A DNA stretch of 64,000 nt from Zarea fungicola. Taxonomy: Eukaryota > Ascomycota > Sordariomycetes > Hypocreales > Cordycipitaceae. How positions within the stretch are numbered: the stretch's first letter is position 1; every line of letters starts with the position of its first letter. Where the stretch lies: the NCBI GenBank assembly GCA_900169235.1, contig FWCC01000241.1:62001-126000 (forward strand). The letters are read 5' to 3'. The notes under the pieces are model-generated. The model worked only from the letters and a program-made list of their open reading frames with translations. It did not search any database and was not told the DNA's origin. The translations under genes and the position numbers were made by a program. Shown piece by piece: positions 1 through 12,500 of this stretch.

Positions 1-1
1 A

Positions 2-661
2 AATCAAGACCATCGCTACCACAGCCGCGCAAGCGAGTCATCTGCCAGCACCGGTCTCAAATCCCCTTCGATTGCCGCGTCCCTGCCCGAAACGGAGACC
101 ATTACCGCATCCGAGCTCCGCATCCAACTCCAGCGGGATCTGCGCAACACGCTCCCGGACAATCTCGCTCTCAACATGCTGCGGACGTCCCTCAACAAGA
201 CGGCCGACTTCATCGCCATCGCGGTCGCGACGCCTGCGCCGCCGTACCGGCCCAAGAACGGCCCGCGCGACTACATGCTGGAGCTGCTTCTCGTCGACCC
301 GACGTCGGCGCCCAAGGGCGTGCACGTCGCGCACATCTTTCGGCCGCACCAGCAGTCGCTCCCCGTCGTGCGGGAGGGCGACGTGGTGCTCCTGCGCGGC
401 ATGAGCGTCGTCGCGGTTAAGGACCGCGGCTTCGGCTTGCGCGTGGGCGACGCCTCGGCGTGGGCCGTGTTTGACGAGCAGGCGCGCAACGCACCCCGGA
501 ACGGCGACGTGCCACTGCCGCAGATCAAGGGTCCGCCCGTGGAGGTCATGGATGCCGAGGTGCAGTACGCGATGGGGCTGAGCCGGTGGTGGAAGCTACT
601 GGACGAGGCAACAAAGGGGAAAATTGCTAGGGCGGCGCAGAAGATGCTCGCGTCGGGCTGA
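2..661 (+). CDS. Telomere-type OB-fold protein (POT1/CDC13 Telo_bind-like), 3' part
   Basis: This is the last 219 codons of a gene whose 5' end lies outside the window; the frame is open from base 2 to the TGA at 659-661. The segment has the hydrophobic/basic alternation of an OB fold, and I read it as the telomeric single-strand DNA-binding (POT1/CDC13) fold of filamentous fungi. Motifs used are DYMLELLLVDP, VHVAHIFRPH and a REGDVVLLRGMSVV strand. A helical tail follows (MGLSRWWKLLDEATKGKIA). If correct, the protein binds G-strand telomeric DNA in the nucleus. An internal ATG at 176 could serve as a start, but the upstream frame is open and protein-like, so a longer protein is more likely. 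The family is an inference from motif shape; the coding status is strong. Confidence 0.68.
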   Translation, partial: NQDHRYHSRASESSASTGLKSPSIAASLPETETITASELRIQLQRDLRNTLPDNLALNMLRTSLNKTADFIAIAVATPAPPYRPKNGPRDYMLELLLVDPTSAPKGVHVAHIFRPHQQSLPVVREGDVVLLRGMSVVAVKDRGFGLRVGDASAWAVFDEQARNAPRNGDVPLPQIKGPPVEVMDAEVQYAMGLSRWWKLLDEATKGKIARAAQKMLASG

Positions 662-3600
662 AGGCCCGAAGGAATGGTCCAAAGGACCCAACTTGCTTTT
701 GGCTGCCAGCTGTTTACCAATATTATGTAGAAAGCTTTATTTTTCGACTTGAAATTGAAGGAAAGGGCGAAAGGCGAGAGGGGGGGAAAACTACCGAATT
801 GTGGGATATAGATTAGGGACTCTTGCATTCTATTTGAGAGTCGCATAAACAGGATTGCAGGGAGACTGGGAGAGAGCTAGCTACCTTTTCCTCATGCTCA
901 GCTGTACATGGGAATAATTTTAACGAACAAAAATGAAATAATCAATTCGTCAATGGCATGTGCATACAGAGACACAGGGTAAGCTGTCCTAGGATTGCAA
1001 GAAGACAACACAGACAAACAAGCACATAAACTCAACTGCTATTCTAGTGAGACTTACAAGGCTGGGGCATCAAACGACCACAAGGCTCCCATCGGCTTAT
1101 ACGACTTCTCACACTCCGCTCTCCAAAAAGTGGTAGTCAAGAAAAGAGGGTGATGACGAGAGACGGCAAACACTAAGATGAGAACTAGTTTTCTACCCCC
1201 CAAATTTAAATCAACTTGGGGATTTTGGAAGGGGAAAGGGTGTGTGTGTGAGAGAGAGATACAGTCAGAAAGTACAGGTACCTTGGATGATGAACCCTTA
1301 CAATGTGATGACTCCAAACGTTCTTGGGTGTGTTCCTAGATCGGCCCAAGTATTATTTTTTCTTCAAAAGAAAATAATAATTCATGTACATGTCCCCGGG
1401 ATATATTCGTCTCCAATTGGGGTAAATTGGAGACGGGAAGAGGGGAGGAGTGTGTTGTTTTACCTTTGTGGCTGATGGCGAGCTTATCCCGAGGTATCTG
1501 CGTGCCGTGCATGTTCATCTACGTACAATGCAATACGGAGTACAAGAGATGGGTATGAAATGAATGGCCTGACATGGCTCGGTTGGAGACGGTAGTAAGA
1601 AGAGGAGGGGGGCGTGTAGGAGGAATAAGTCGGGAAGATCAAGGGATAGATTTGAAGTAAACAAGACGGACTTCATGTGCCGCCGCAGGAATAGGTGAGA
1701 GGGCGTGTTGTGGTGGACCGAAAAACGGTAATGATGAAGCCAAAACGTGTATTCTCACTCGGTAAAATAGCATGTGGCTTGTGGAGTCATATATTGACAT
1801 GTGCAAAAGCAGTTTGGCAAGCCGGGACATGACACCCCAAGTTCAAAGCGCAAAGCTTAGGAAACTAGCGGTAGATCGGTTATTTAAGGCAGTGAGGAGG
1901 GGGTATGAGGGAGCGAGATCTGCTTGAGACTGGAGTAATAAGCCTCATCAGCAGTGTGATGGAATGGCGTGTTTGGGAGTAATTCGTTGTCTCGGCGGTC
2001 ATGATGCTGGTCTGTGAAGACTTGTCCGTCTGCCCTTTGCCATGTGAAAGGTTGCGCTCTGCTCCATTGGACCGACACCGGTAATTTACCTACTTGAACT
2101 AGACTGCATAAAAGTCCGGGGTTTATTATGAGCCAACATGCAGGCTGAGTCATATAAATGAGCCAATCATGACGTGCAGCGCAAAGTGATGCCAAGCGAG
2201 GGACCAGTAAATAAGAATAGCCGGGGTAAACCAAGATAGCTTTGGGCAGATAAGCGTGGGGTGACTGAGAGGGACTTAGATTTGGCAGCAGATAGCTTCG
2301 GCTTTGTTGCGGGTAGCTGTGGTGCGGGGAGCCTTGGTATGACTGGTTGCCTTGGAACTATGGAAAGTAGAACGTGCCGAGATCGGAAGGATGCGGGAGT
2401 AAGAAGCGTCTCTTGCATTTCAATTGCTTGGAAGTGACGAATACTTTTTCGGCTTGACCCATACATGGGTCATTTCAGACTGCCGTGCTTTCTGTATGTC
2501 CGTAGCTGAGTTTTTGCTACAAGTTGACTTGAACATGGCCACATGGCCCTGCTGCAAGTATAAGTAATGAAAATAGCCAAAAACTGGAGAGAGGAAAACT
2601 GCAATGCGCCATCTACGCGCCCTCAAGGAAATGGATTTCATAGAGTCGTGGTGTCTGCGGTTCTGGAATGGCCATACAGAATATACAGTGAGCCTGTAGT
2701 TACTGCATGCACGATCCAAGGTCGTGCGTACGTATGATTGACTGCCGCGACGCTTCCGCCAGAGCTAGTACTGTACGTGGAGAACTGAGCCAATACGAAT
2801 TACTACCAATGTTTGGGTAGTAGCTGCTGAATTACGCCTCAAAGTGTAATAGCTGGCCGTGATTGATCTTTGAATTTGTCAGTATGTAGAAACGGAATGA
2901 CGGCATTTATACGATGCAGAAACATGGCAAAGCAGATGATAGGGATGACTTGGTAGTCCCGAGAAAGAAGACGAAAACGAACCCCTGCAAACAGAAGCAT
3001 ACTGGTATGTCGTTCTACACAGGACCAGTTTTCAAAAAATCTCGGTTACCGGCATACTTTGCAGGCCTGCTTGAGACTGTCTCGGTTCACCATTCTGTCG
3101 CCGCCTCAACTTTGGGGTAAAATCCATTGAGTCCCAATTCGTAAAAGGCTGGGGATGAGGAGGGGTAGCTTGATGGTGCTGGCAACCAGCTGTGAGTGAC
3201 ATGCTCCCCAGAGCAATTGATGAATGTCTTTGGCGATCGCACTATTCTCAATTTCGTCGTTGGCATCCGGCGGCGCACACGGCCGTTGGGAGAATAAGCT
3301 CCCCACTGATCCTTGACAGGGTGTGAAATTAGCACGTCTCTGGCAGCGCCTCAGGGGCGCATTGGGATTCCCCATTTTGTCGGATGAAGTCGGAGGCTAA
3401 GGCGCCAGTACAGGTCAATGGGGTTGGGGAAAATGCGACAAAGTTTGGGGTTGCTCAGTCTCCAAAGTTGGGATCCGTATTTCGTGGAGCTCCCTGTTAG
3501 TTTTTTTTTTTTTTTTTAATACTTGCCAAACTAATTATTGGACCCAAATGAGGTGCAATTTTGCGGGTATGTAGTCTATTCTTTCAAGACCTGCAGTGTA

Positions 3601-6250
3601 ATGGTTGTTTCCCGCCTGTTTGATTTGCAAGACTCTTATGCGTGCATCACCCACCAAGACTGAGCGCATGGCGTACTGGTATGGGCTAAGCGTCCTGCAG
3701 GGGCCGCTTTGCAGATGGACAGGCTACACCGCTGCAAAGGAAAGCCGCCAAGGTCCGTATACCAACTCGTAACTACTGGTAACGTATTGTACTTGTACCG
3801 TAGCTGTGTCTGTCCAAGTCGGCTCTGAACTCCAAATTTTTGTGGACACTGGAAATTCTCCAATTGCCCGTAGAGCAGCAGCCCACCTGTGCCACCATCC
3901 ACAGCAGGCGGCGTAATACTTGCCCGTAGCAGCAGGGAAGTTGCTGTGAGAAGCAGACGGCCAATTAACTTACATGGGCACGACGTGAAGCGCCTTCTCC
4001 AATGCCATGCCATGCCTTGGGCGGGTCTACGCTAGGAAGCACATCCCGACACCGGAAAATGGTGTGGTAAGGTCATCGTGGCTGAACTCTTCCTGTTGAT
4101 GCTAACCTGCGGCTGGTGCCTGTTGTCGACCCCAATTCTCGATATTAGGGGACGGGTTTGGCGGTTGAAGCTGACGAAGCATGTACTTTGCTGGAAATGT
4201 GTCAGATTCACGCTGATGGTGGAATAGCCAAAGAGCCCAACGTGACCTATTTTTTTGTGGTTCACTCTTTGAAAAGTCCATCTCCAATTGATGAAGAACC
4301 CATTCAAATCAGGGGAGGGCCATGCGGTTTACCCATGGTGGAGCTTCGGAAGCAGGGACCTGTCCTGACCCAGAAGTTGCCAGGGGATACTTAAAGTGGT
4401 TTTCGAAGGAGCAGAGAAGAAAAGAAAATTTTCCATTTCCAATTTTGGAGACGGGCCAGGCCCATGCTATGTAGTTGGCCTGATGGATATTATAGCGTTT
4501 TGATGGGTTTTGATGGATTCATGGGTAGAGGTAGTCGTACTCGGTGCTCCGTAGACTACCAGTTCTCCTTCTGGCAAACTGGTCCACCAATTCCACCCTA
4601 CGCGTATTAACCGTGTTGGCCGGTATCATGTCGACGTGTCTTTGGGTATTTAATTTCTTGCATTATAAATTACAGGCTGCAACGGCTTCAAGACGGGAAT
4701 TGTAAGACCCAACGGCAGGCAGCCAATAGCAGTTCGGCGAGTATTGGTATATACCAGTCGATGAAACGGCAAGGACGGTGCTGTAACAAGAGTTGAGTTT
4801 GTAGATGTGGAATTTCCAAGAGCCCGGGCGTTTCGTCTATGGCTGTGCATGCAGGGTTGATGCCAAGAATGCTGATGGCGTGAGCCCCATGTCGATACTG
4901 TAAGCTTGAATTAGCCAGGGGATGGGATCGGGATGCTATTGATGCCCAACGACGAGGGTAGTATGAAGAGCGACGAGACGAAAGTGTAACTAACGAAGAC
5001 CCGGAAAGCAAAAGGCGCATGTCTGGTGGTGGCAAGGAGAAGAGCAGGCCAACAGGTGCAAGGGTCCAATGGATGGATGATGGTCCGTGCTCGAGGTCCA
5101 ATGTTTACAAAGGGGATAAAAAAAAGGAACGGCGAAGCCGTAATTGGGAATTGGGGAAATGGTGGATTGACAAAATGAATATTACAGGCTGATGGGCTTT
5201 CATTTCATCTTACATGGTGGTATTACCTACATTTGGATTCCAATTGGAGTCCTCCGGCCGCTTAGAATGGGACGACGTCCACCGGACACTGGAGACGGCC
5301 GATGTGGGTGGACGGTGTCTACTCCGGAGAGTGGCTGAGGAGGTACAGGACAAGAAGTAGGTAGTTACTAGCAACATCAAATGCGACGATTTAAAATTCC
5401 GGTTTTCTGTCTTATTTTTGCATCTCTGCCCTGCGTTGGAATTGGACGTGTATTGCGAACGGCAAGTCCAACAAGCCCGGGTATGTCGGCTTTTTGTCGC
5501 GTGTAGACTCCAGGTATAGACGCTGTAGAAACTACAACGAGTTTACTGCCAAAAGAGGCAATTGCAGGTGGTATCAATGTCCAGGGCCGTACGGACATTG
5601 TACGGAGCAAAAGGAAAATAAATCAGAGACAGGGCAGCCATGCAAAACAAGCGAGACATCGGGGCCAGCCTAGCTGAAGACAGAAAGCCCTTGCCGTACT
5701 TGCCATGCCGTACCTGTACAAGGCTAATTTCGTTGGGACTATGGGTTTCTTTTATGATGGATTGTTTACTTTTGGGAGGATTTTGCTGTGCAACATTGTG
5801 TAGAGTGAAGATGTGGCAAAACAGAGCACACGAGCAACCAAGTGTGGCACTGCAGCGAAATACTAATTACAGAGTAATGCACAGCCACATCTCGTGGGCA
5901 GTTAATTGTACCTGCAGCGGCGATAGATGCAGGTATAGGTACCTCTGCACGAATTCCAGCTCTTACACGCCGATAAGCCCGTATAAAGCAGATTAAACAT
6001 GACAATACTCAGTATACAGCGACTCCATATTTCTCCAAGCTGTATCCAACTTGCTTCCGAAACACAAGACTGTCGCAATTCCTGTTCCTGGTAGTCAAAG
6101 GTCTCCCGGAGCCGCCCGTCATTGCCAGTCGCGAGTTTCCCCGGCCTGCTCAGCACTATTTTCGTCCAGGTACCGGTACAGGAGCCCGAAATGCAGTCTG
6201 AGTCCACTAAAACCACCGATTTGCCCGCTGTGCCCGCTGTGCCCGCTGTA
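662..6250. other. Long intergenic region, no convincing gene
   Basis: About 5.6 kb between the OB-fold gene and the malic enzyme leader. Reading frames here are short and have no recognisable domain or intron-joined extension. Landmarks are a T tract near 3499-3519, one TACGGAGTA 9-mer at 1534-1542, and three tandem copies of TGCCCGCTG at 6222-6248. No tRNA-like internal promoter pair or transposase motif was seen. It may hold promoter, terminator or non-coding RNA sequence that cannot be read by eye. Confidence 0.5.
6222..6248. repeat. 9-bp tandem repeat, 3 copies (TGCCCGCTG)
   Basis: Three perfect head-to-tail copies of TGCCCGCTG lie about 1 kb upstream of the malic enzyme start, just before the pyrimidine-rich leader begins. 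This is a simple minisatellite; a regulatory role is only possible. Confidence 0.85.
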
Positions 6251-7284
6251 GCCCACTAAATCTTAGCGACACCCCTCGGCCCCCTTGTTGCTTCTCCAAT
6301 TCTGCCTCTGCTTGTGCCTCTGGAACTGGCTGCTTTTATTTATTTTATTTCATCTGTTTTAACTCATTATTGATTCGCCTGCTCGGCAAGTTGCCCTCTC
6401 CCAAGATACTTTAATATACCGACTCTGTCCGCCTTCTCCTCTCGGCCCTCCTTCACTCCAACATTATTCACCAAAGCAACAAGAACAGGCTCAAAATCAC
6501 AAACTGGCGCTTCTTGTATTCTTCTCTGCTACCGTTCTCGCCATTGTCCTAGCTGCCACTCTCGACTTGAATCAGTACAAGATTCAGTCCCTCTCCAGAT
6601 CAAACAAGCAACCCCCAACCAGTCCAATAGGTATGCCTTCAGATCCCCCTCCTCCGTCCAAGCATCGTTTCCAAAACGACAAGCATCGTCTTCCCCTCCC
6701 CTTGTCTCGTCCCTCCGCTTTCTTTTCTGTTCCTGCAAATCCCGGTTGGCTTGTTGGGAATTGCCATGGGGAGCCCTGGCCAACCTTGTCGGTACACACG
6801 CCCCTCCCCGACTCTTGAGCTAGCCCCAGCAAAAACTGTCGTTACTCCAAATTTTTTCTGGAGCCTCCCCCTCCGATTCGCATCCGCTTTGCTTCACTTT
6901 GCATCTCACCTAGTCACCACCCTCACACACACAAACTTGCACACACACACTTCTTTTTTCACTACCTTCTCTTTTAATTTCTCCCAACTCATTGAAACGT
7001 CCGTCCTGCATTCGTTTCGACCTTTGAAATTGCCCACGCCCCCCTCCCTCCAATTCAGGCCGTAATAGCCTCGACTTGGCTTACCCGTCATCCTTGCCTA
7101 GTGGCGTCTGCGGTATCCGGCGTCTCGTCGTCTTGTCGTCGTTTGCCCATTTCAGCTCCTCCAAGCGGACCGTCCCTCCACACACCCGACGCCTCCCTTG
7201 ACCTCACCTCACTTGTCTGCTACTCCAGTCTCCACTCACCACCCGTCTCCTGCTTCATATAATTGTCCCCTTCCCCCCCGCGTC
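6251..7284 (+). promoter_or_regulatory. Probable promoter and pyrimidine-rich 5' leader of the malic enzyme gene
   Basis: The region turns strongly C/T-rich on the plus strand (for example 6420-6540 and 6890-7030), which is typical of core promoters and transcription-start zones of highly expressed filamentous-fungal genes. It runs directly into the ATG at 7285. The exact transcription start cannot be placed. GT...AG pairs exist, so a 5'UTR intron is possible. Confidence 0.5.
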
Positions 7285-9564
7285 ATGTCGAGACCGAGAT
7301 TCTCTGCAATTGCTTCTGCTCTCGCACACAACCCTCTCTCTCGTCGACCTTCCTTTCTGTCGCGTGCCTCGAGTCTGCAAATGGCCTCGTCCTATCCAAT
7401 CAGTTCAGACACATCCGACATTGCCACGCCTCGTTCCGCCTCCCCTTCTTCCTCCGTAGCCTCTAGAGCTTCTGCCCATTCATCGTCGCACACCACTGCC
7501 TCAAAACCGCCCACTACCGCACAGAGACTGACCGAGCGCAATCCAATGGGTGCAGTTGATATCGTCGCCATCCAAGAAGCCATGAAAATGTCGGCCCTGG
7601 ACCAGCACCGTGGCTATGTCCAAGACCGCTTCGGCGAGGTCAAGCAGGACCACACCACCGAATACCTTCCCGAGACCAGCGCCGCTGGTTACCAGATCAT
7701 CCATGAGCCTCTCTGGAACAAAGGTACGTTTCCATTGCCGAGTACTGCAGTCCTGAACTGCCATCGTGGAGTAGCAGCTGCCTTTACCTGCCTTTGCCGC
7801 GTCTCATCCGTTCACCGCTCACATTCCCATCCACAGGCCTCTCCTTCACTCCCGAGGAGCGTGTCGCCAAGAACCTGACTGGTCTTCTCCCCCACACCAT
7901 GGAGAGCCTGGAAACCCAGAGCGCCCGTGCCATGAAGATGATTCAGACCCGCCAAACCCCGATTGACAAGTACCTGTACCTGTCAAGTCTCAAGGCCCAA
8001 AACATTGACCTTTTCTACCGCCTTCTCATGGACAACATCCGTGAGCTCATGCCTCTCGTATATACCCCCACCATTGGCGACGTCTGCCTCCAGTACTCCA
8101 CCCTGTATACGCGCCCCGAGGCCCTGTACATTTCCATCAAGCAGCGCCGCTCCATCAAGACCATGCTCCGTAACTGGCCCTGCCCCAACCCTGAGATTTG
8201 CGTCGTCACGGACGGCTCCCGCATTCTCGGTCTTGGTGATCTCGGCGTAAATGGCGTTGGTATCTCAGTAAGCCCGTCCAAGCATCTTTCGCGTCGCTAT
8301 CTTTTGTCGCCTCATAACTAACATTTGTCGACAGATTGGCAAGCTTTCTTTGTACACTGCTGCCGCTGGCATCAACCCCGAAAAGACCTTGCCCATTGTT
8401 CTTGACACTGGTACGGACAATGAGTCCAACCTCAAGGACCCCCTGTATCTCGGTCTCCGCCAGAAGCGTGTTTCCAGAATTGTCCAGCAGGAATTCATGG
8501 ACGAGTTCATGGATGCCGTCAAGGAGGTATACCCCAACATGGTTGTCCAGTTTGAAGATTTCGACAGTGAAAAGGCCTTCAACTACCTTGACCGCTACCG
8601 CAACACCCACCGCTGCTTCAACGATGATGTTCAGGGCACTGGTGCTGTCGTTCTCGGCGGCTACATTGGCGCTGTCAACCTGTCTGGCGTTCCCATTGAG
8701 GACCAGCGCCTCGTCTTCATGGGTGCTGGCTCCGCTGGTGTCGGTGTCGCCAAGCAGCTCGTCGAGTACTACACCAAGCGTGGTCTCACCGAGGAGGAGG
8801 CCCGTAACCGTTTCTGGCTCGTAGACACCAAGGGTCTTGTCACTCAAGATCGTGGTGATAACCTCGCTGAGCACAAGCAGTACTTTGCCCGCTCCGACAA
8901 CAAGGGCCAGCAATTCCGCACTCTGGAAGAGGTCATCGAGTATGTCCGTCCCAGTGCCCTGGTTGGTCTTGCTGCCACTTTCGGCGTCTTCACCGAAGAT
9001 ACTGTCCGTGCCCTCAAGGCCTCAGTCGACCGCGGTGGCCCTAACCGCCGCCCCATCCTGTTCCCTCTCAGCAACCCCCTCACCAAGGCCGAATGCACCT
9101 TTGAGCAGGCTGTCGAGTGGACCGACGGCTCCGTCATCTTTGCCTCTGGCTCTCCCTTTTCCTCCTTCACCGCCGAGGGCCCTAACGGAAATGAGGTCAC
9201 CTACCACCCCAACCAGGGCAACAACGTCTATGTGTTCCCCGGTCTTGGCCTCGGTGCCATTCTGTCGGGTGCTACTCGCGTCACTGACGAGATGGTTTAC
9301 ACCTCTGCCTCTGCCCTTGCCGGTGCTCTGAATGCCGATGAGATTGCCAAGGGTCTCATCTACCCCCGCATCGAGCGCGTCCGCGAGACCAGCATCGTCA
9401 TTGCCCGTGAGGTCATGAAGGCTGCCCGTCGCGAAGGCGTTTCCACTCTGCCCGAAGAGCTCTGGAACGAGTGGGAGGAGTGGGGTGATGTCGCCCTGAC
9501 AGCATACATCCGCCAGCGCGTCTATGACCCTCATTCATTTGCCGACACGAACAGCCGCTTGTAA
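7285..9564 (+). CDS. MAE1: Malic enzyme (malate dehydrogenase, decarboxylating), probably mitochondrial
   Basis: The enzyme oxidatively decarboxylates L-malate to pyruvate, making NAD(P)H. Exons are 7285-7723, 7837-8267 and 8335-9564 (699 aa); both introns have consensus ends and keep the frame. Malic-domain motifs include LVYTPTIGDVC (about 221-231) and GDLGVNGVGIS joined across intron 2 to IGKLSLYTAAAG. The Rossmann motif GAGSAG lies at 420-425, and FNDDVQGTGAV precedes it. The first 40 residues are rich in Ser/Arg with no acids (MSRPRFSAIASALAHNPLSRR), which suggests a mitochondrial presequence. ATG 7285 was chosen because upstream in-frame sequence has no ATG. Downstream Met codons would remove the presequence, so a second cytosolic form is conceivable. 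Codon use is C-rich at third positions, as in highly expressed genes. The cofactor preference is not certain. Confidence 0.95.
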
Positions 9565-12500
9565 ATGATTGACGCGGGTCCTGTTGAAAATTTGTTGTGA
9601 GAGAGAAACGCGGAGCAATGTAACGTGAGAGTATAATGGGTTGGCGTTTTGAAAAATGTTTTTTTTGTCGCAGGCTTTCTCAAAAGTCTTGTGGCTTTCT
9701 TTCTGTGCAAATTGGCCAGAAGTAATGTCTCGACGAGGCCACAGTCACCATTCCCGCCTTGGGATCATATTTTTTTCCTTTTCTGTCATGCTGGCATATT
9801 TGAGCGCGATTTTCATAGCAGAAAAACTTTGGCGAGGCATGACCCTAGAAGGGATGCCATCAAGGCCATTGAATAGACGTGGCCGATGCCACTTTTCGTC
9901 CATTGTCGAGTCCCATTTTGTCTTGTCCTTTTGTGAAGCGTTTTTCCAGTTGACTATTTCAGGCCAGGTCGCATTTTCGTCGTGATTGGCGTAGATGTCG
10001 TAAAAGATGTAGCAGCAGGGAGTAGTTGTCCATTTCTGTCCACTGCAGTTCATTGCTGTTCAGGTGCAAGATACCCCACGCCTCGCTGTGTTGCAAGATG
10101 CGATTCCCGTGATGCCTGTGTTTGCGATGAGAGCCTTCTCATGAGCTGCTCCTCATGTGTCGCGCGACATGAGATGATGATTGCACGTGGGGACTTTGCC
10201 ATGACACTCATCCATTTTCAGGAGATTCATGACCAAGATGACTTTTTCTCAAGTTCAAGGAGCCCGCATGCATGCAATATCTGGCGATCCAATCTCATAT
10301 TCCAGAGTGTATGGAGCACCAGAACATGCAGTCAGCGATGCCGTTATTCCAGGCTGCTCCAGAGTTGCACTGCGTGTCCAATTGATGCCCTTGCGATCAA
10401 GTAGGTCCATCTCACAATTCCATCTCATAATCCCATTTCGTAATTCCATTCCATGCTGAGCAACAGGCGATGAGCTGCTCACAATGGCCCTAGGCATCCG
10501 TTTGGCCAGTCGGCTTGTTTCGTCCCCAAATCTCTCTGGGTTGATAGCGCCGAGTGCATGACGGAGAAAATGTCACTGCCCAGACACAACAACATTTGAA
10601 AAAAATTAATGCTTCACATGGACAGAGAAAAAAAGTGGAAACATTGAATAATTATTCCGACCCTCAAGGAGAAAGAAATAAGGATGATGGGAAAGGTATT
10701 CTTGAGGAGGGGGGTGCTGGTTTGGCGGTGCTACGAGACAAAGCATCCAACAAGCTCGGAAAACGAGGCGTTGAGTTCGGAGCGCCGATGCGAACGAGCT
10801 CGGATCGCGAACGACGTATTAACTCCTAACGCCAAAGGGGGTAAAGGCTAGATTGAGGCAGGGGTTATGAAGATGTGCGCCAAAACAAGACATTTTAATT
10901 TTATTATTTTCATTCTTTATTTTTATTTTTAAACAAATAAGTCAAGTGTTGTATGTTATTAGTCTAGTGTCAATGCAGGAAAATGGTAAATTCCTATTTT
11001 TACTATTTTGAGGCTGTTGGCGACCATCCATGGAGTCGACTGTGAATCCGCGGATTTTCGTTCCTGTCCCGAGGCACGTTTGAGATCTTGGCGCCATCTT
11101 CCTCCCCTCCGCATTTTGTTCATTTCTGTCTTGGCGCGCCGCGGCGAACGCAAAAGTCGTAGATTACGAAGACAAGAAACGAATGCTTGCAAGATTTCTG
11201 GTGGGTTCCCGTACCCTGATATACTAAGTAATAACGACGCAGTGGATAGTAGGTAGGTAGCCACTACAAAAGGTATAGGGGCCGCCGTTTTTAGCTGGGA
11301 CGACTACCGGGTAACCCCTGTTCAAAATGAAGGGGAATATGCCAGGAGCCTTTCGCAGCCAAAAAAGAATTAAAAAAAATTGTAAAGGCCGCGTTGCATT
11401 CATGACATGCTCGCTATGGCTTGCCTCTTTCTTAATCAGCACTATACTCCAAATGTATGCTCTCTTTTTCTCGGTACTTGACACAGGCTAGTCTGGCAGT
11501 GGATGCCCGGGTCGGCGGAGGACCCGGAGGCCCGTAAATCGGACGGCCGGGGGTGAGGAAGTGTTTCAAAAATCGGGCACAGGTAGACGATTTGACAGTT
11601 GAGCACACATCTCAATCTTTTCAACCATGCATCAACAACAATTATATAAAATTCCGCGGAGCTGAAATCAATGCCTTCAAAAATAACGGCATGGAGGTGA
11701 GACGTCCATGGAAACTAAACACACGGGGTTAACGTCCATTTGCTGCCGCGCGACATGCCGACGTCGTGTGTCAAGAGGCGCTACCCTACGGCCCCTATCG
11801 TCGCAAAATTCAGCGATGTTGTATTACCAGTAGGAAAATAACGGAATAGAATTGCGTGTGGCGTTTTTTTTCCCTTTCCCTTTTTGATCTTGCAGAATCA
11901 TCTCACGTAAACACCTCAAATCATGGCGTGCAACTTTTTATACCCAAAACTGTGGTCTGCAAGAGTCAAGAAGAAATGACAATGTATTCCGCGTTTGCCG
12001 TGGTTCCCGTTCCGACCGTCCCTTGCTTCCTCTCTAATGGAGGGTGGGAGCCCGGAACGTCAATGGTGTGGTGGCGCACAATGATGTTCAGACGTTTTTT
12101 GAATGGAGAGAAAAAAGGACATGATGCTAAAACAGACCGACTTTTTCTAGGTGTGGATGGTGAGTCTGCAGAAGATCGCGCTACCACCTCTGGCAAATCA
12201 ATCAAGCTTGGTAATGCATAAATGCAGGTAGGTTTAGAGGTTCGGGTCTTGTTCCAAAAGTCCGATCCTGGGAACATGTTGCATGCTCAAATCGAGGTTT
12301 GCTGGGGTTGAGGTGGTGGCGTTGTGCTAATAACGTTAGCTGTGCACGAGAGGGTGTGGGGGAAGACAAATTGCGTGCCAAGGGGCAACCTGTGGTGGTC
12401 GTTGCCCGGAACGCCCTTTTGAGGAAAGGAAGGTCAATAGATTTGTTAGAAACAAGGATTGACGACGGGGTTTTCAGCTTAAAATTTATTTCTCTGCAGT

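Noticed and set aside
8206..8913. 235-codon minus-strand frame
   Set aside because: Antisense to malic enzyme exons and crosses its intron 2; produced by strong codon bias.
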